A stretch of 5,743 nucleotides of DNA, from NCBI GenBank assembly GCA_011682595.1, contig JAACEH010000258.1, positions 1 to 5,743 of the forward strand. Reading direction: 5' to 3'. The notes below the pieces were generated by a model. It did no database searches. It had not been told where the DNA came from and was given only the letters and a program-made list of their open reading frames with translations. The translations under genes were made by a program, and so were the position numbers. Positions 5,130-5,743 of the stretch are shown here, one piece after another (positions within the stretch are counted from its first letter, which is position 1; each line of letters opens with the position of its first letter). This DNA is from Anaerolineaceae bacterium. Its GTDB lineage: Bacteria > Planctomycetota > Phycisphaerae > FEN-1346 > JAACEH01.

Positions 5130-5743
5130 ATGGTCATGGGGCGGAAGATCGGCTACATGATCCGCGAGCGAACGGTCGAGGGGGCCAAGGTGATCTCCAG
5201 GGAAATAATCGCCACCACCGTCAACCGCAACGGCAGCGAGGTCAAATGGGTCATCGACAAGACCCTCCGAGAGACCGTCGACGGGCGCCCGCTGGGATTC
5301 ACCGACCTGTCAAGAATCAGCAACGAGGTTACCCGCACGACCGGCCTTCTGGACGACAAGGGCAGAATGACCGTCACGCAGGAGGTCGGCGGACAGAAGA
5401 AAACTTTCGTGGTGGACTACCCCAAGGGGGCCTTGATGCCCGAGGGCGAACGCCTGGCCGCAAAGAAGCACGACTGGAAACCCGGGAGCACGTTTCGGGT
5501 GAAACGGTTTTCCCCGCACAGCGCCAAGCCGCAGGTGAGCGTTTTCACGGTCGGGAAAAAGGAGAAGATCGATCTGCTGGGCCGGGTGGTCGAGGCGGCC
5601 CGCAAGGCCGTCGGCAACTCGCGCGATGCAGTCAAGGTGGTCAGGAAGTTGGCCGCCTGGGTGAACAAACGGATCTCCAGCAAGAACCTCTCGGTCGGCT
5701 ATGCGTCGGCCTCGGAGGTTATCCGCTCGCGCCAAGGCGACTG
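5130..5743 (+). CDS. Transglutaminase-like protein, 5' end abnormal, 3' end outside window
   Basis: From the ATG at 5130 the frame is open to the window end (204 full codons). The sequence YYAVMVMGRKIGY, beginning at 5118 just before the ATG, then RERTVEG, matches the N-terminal beta-rich part of bacterial transglutaminase-like proteins. The segment near the end, WVNKRI followed by SVGYASASEVIRSRQGD, is the approach to the transglutaminase/protease core, where the next residue is the catalytic Cys; the window stops after TG of that codon. Such proteins cleave or crosslink amide bonds, often outside the cytoplasm. The 5' end is odd. The homologous-looking reading frame extends upstream of 5130 to about 5106, yet no start codon exists between the in-frame TGA at 5079-5081 and GTG 5127. 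There is no ribosome binding site, and the usual signal peptide is absent. The gene is probably truncated, so ATG 5130 is only a formal start. The His and Asp of the triad lie beyond the window. Confidence 0.72.
   Translation, partial: MVMGRKIGYMIRERTVEGAKVISREIIATTVNRNGSEVKWVIDKTLRETVDGRPLGFTDLSRISNEVTRTTGLLDDKGRMTVTQEVGGQKKTFVVDYPKGALMPEGERLAAKKHDWKPGSTFRVKRFSPHSAKPQVSVFTVGKKEKIDLLGRVVEAARKAVGNSRDAVKVVRKLAAWVNKRISSKNLSVGYASASEVIRSRQGD

Overview
The window is GC-rich throughout (roughly 60 percent or more), with strong G/C preference at third codon positions. Its gene content is ordinary bacterial chromosome: an outer-membrane beta-barrel, an FmdB-type zinc ribbon, thioredoxin reductase, the purine enzyme PurM, a secreted SGNH hydrolase and a transglutaminase-like protein. 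The barrel implies a diderm bacterium. The exported SGNH hydrolase with an extra beta-rich N-terminal domain, and the style of the transglutaminase-like protein, recall Planctomycetota (Phycisphaerae-like). That taxonomic guess is inference, with no marker gene to settle it.

Layout. 1-1066 (+): 3' part of an outer-membrane barrel gene cut by the window edge. 1113-1340 (+): FmdB-family zinc ribbon with a cysteine-rich tail. 1353-2279 (+): thioredoxin reductase, 12 bases further on and probably co-transcribed with the zinc ribbon. 2311-3313 (-): purM, convergent with trxB; its reading frame is broken near 2461-2485, apparently by a small deletion of about 14 bases. 3314-3557: divergent intergenic region with two clear inverted repeats. 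3558-4883 (+): secreted SGNH/GDSL-type hydrolase. 4884-5129: no intact gene; it holds hairpins and a stretch that looks like the remnant of a minus-strand gene. 5130-5743 (+): N-terminal part of a transglutaminase-like protein. It lacks a normal start region and leaves the window at the codon expected to encode its catalytic cysteine.

There is no sign of a multi-gene novel system: no phage genes, transposase, CRISPR array, tRNA or rRNA was recognised. The most interesting points are the disruption of purM, normally required for de novo purine synthesis, and the abrupt join between an apparent minus-strand gene remnant and a transglutaminase-like gene that has lost its 5' end. Two damaged loci within 3 kb mean that either real gene decay or assembly error must be considered. 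The zinc ribbon and thioredoxin reductase form a plausible redox/metal pair. The remaining genes look like independent units.
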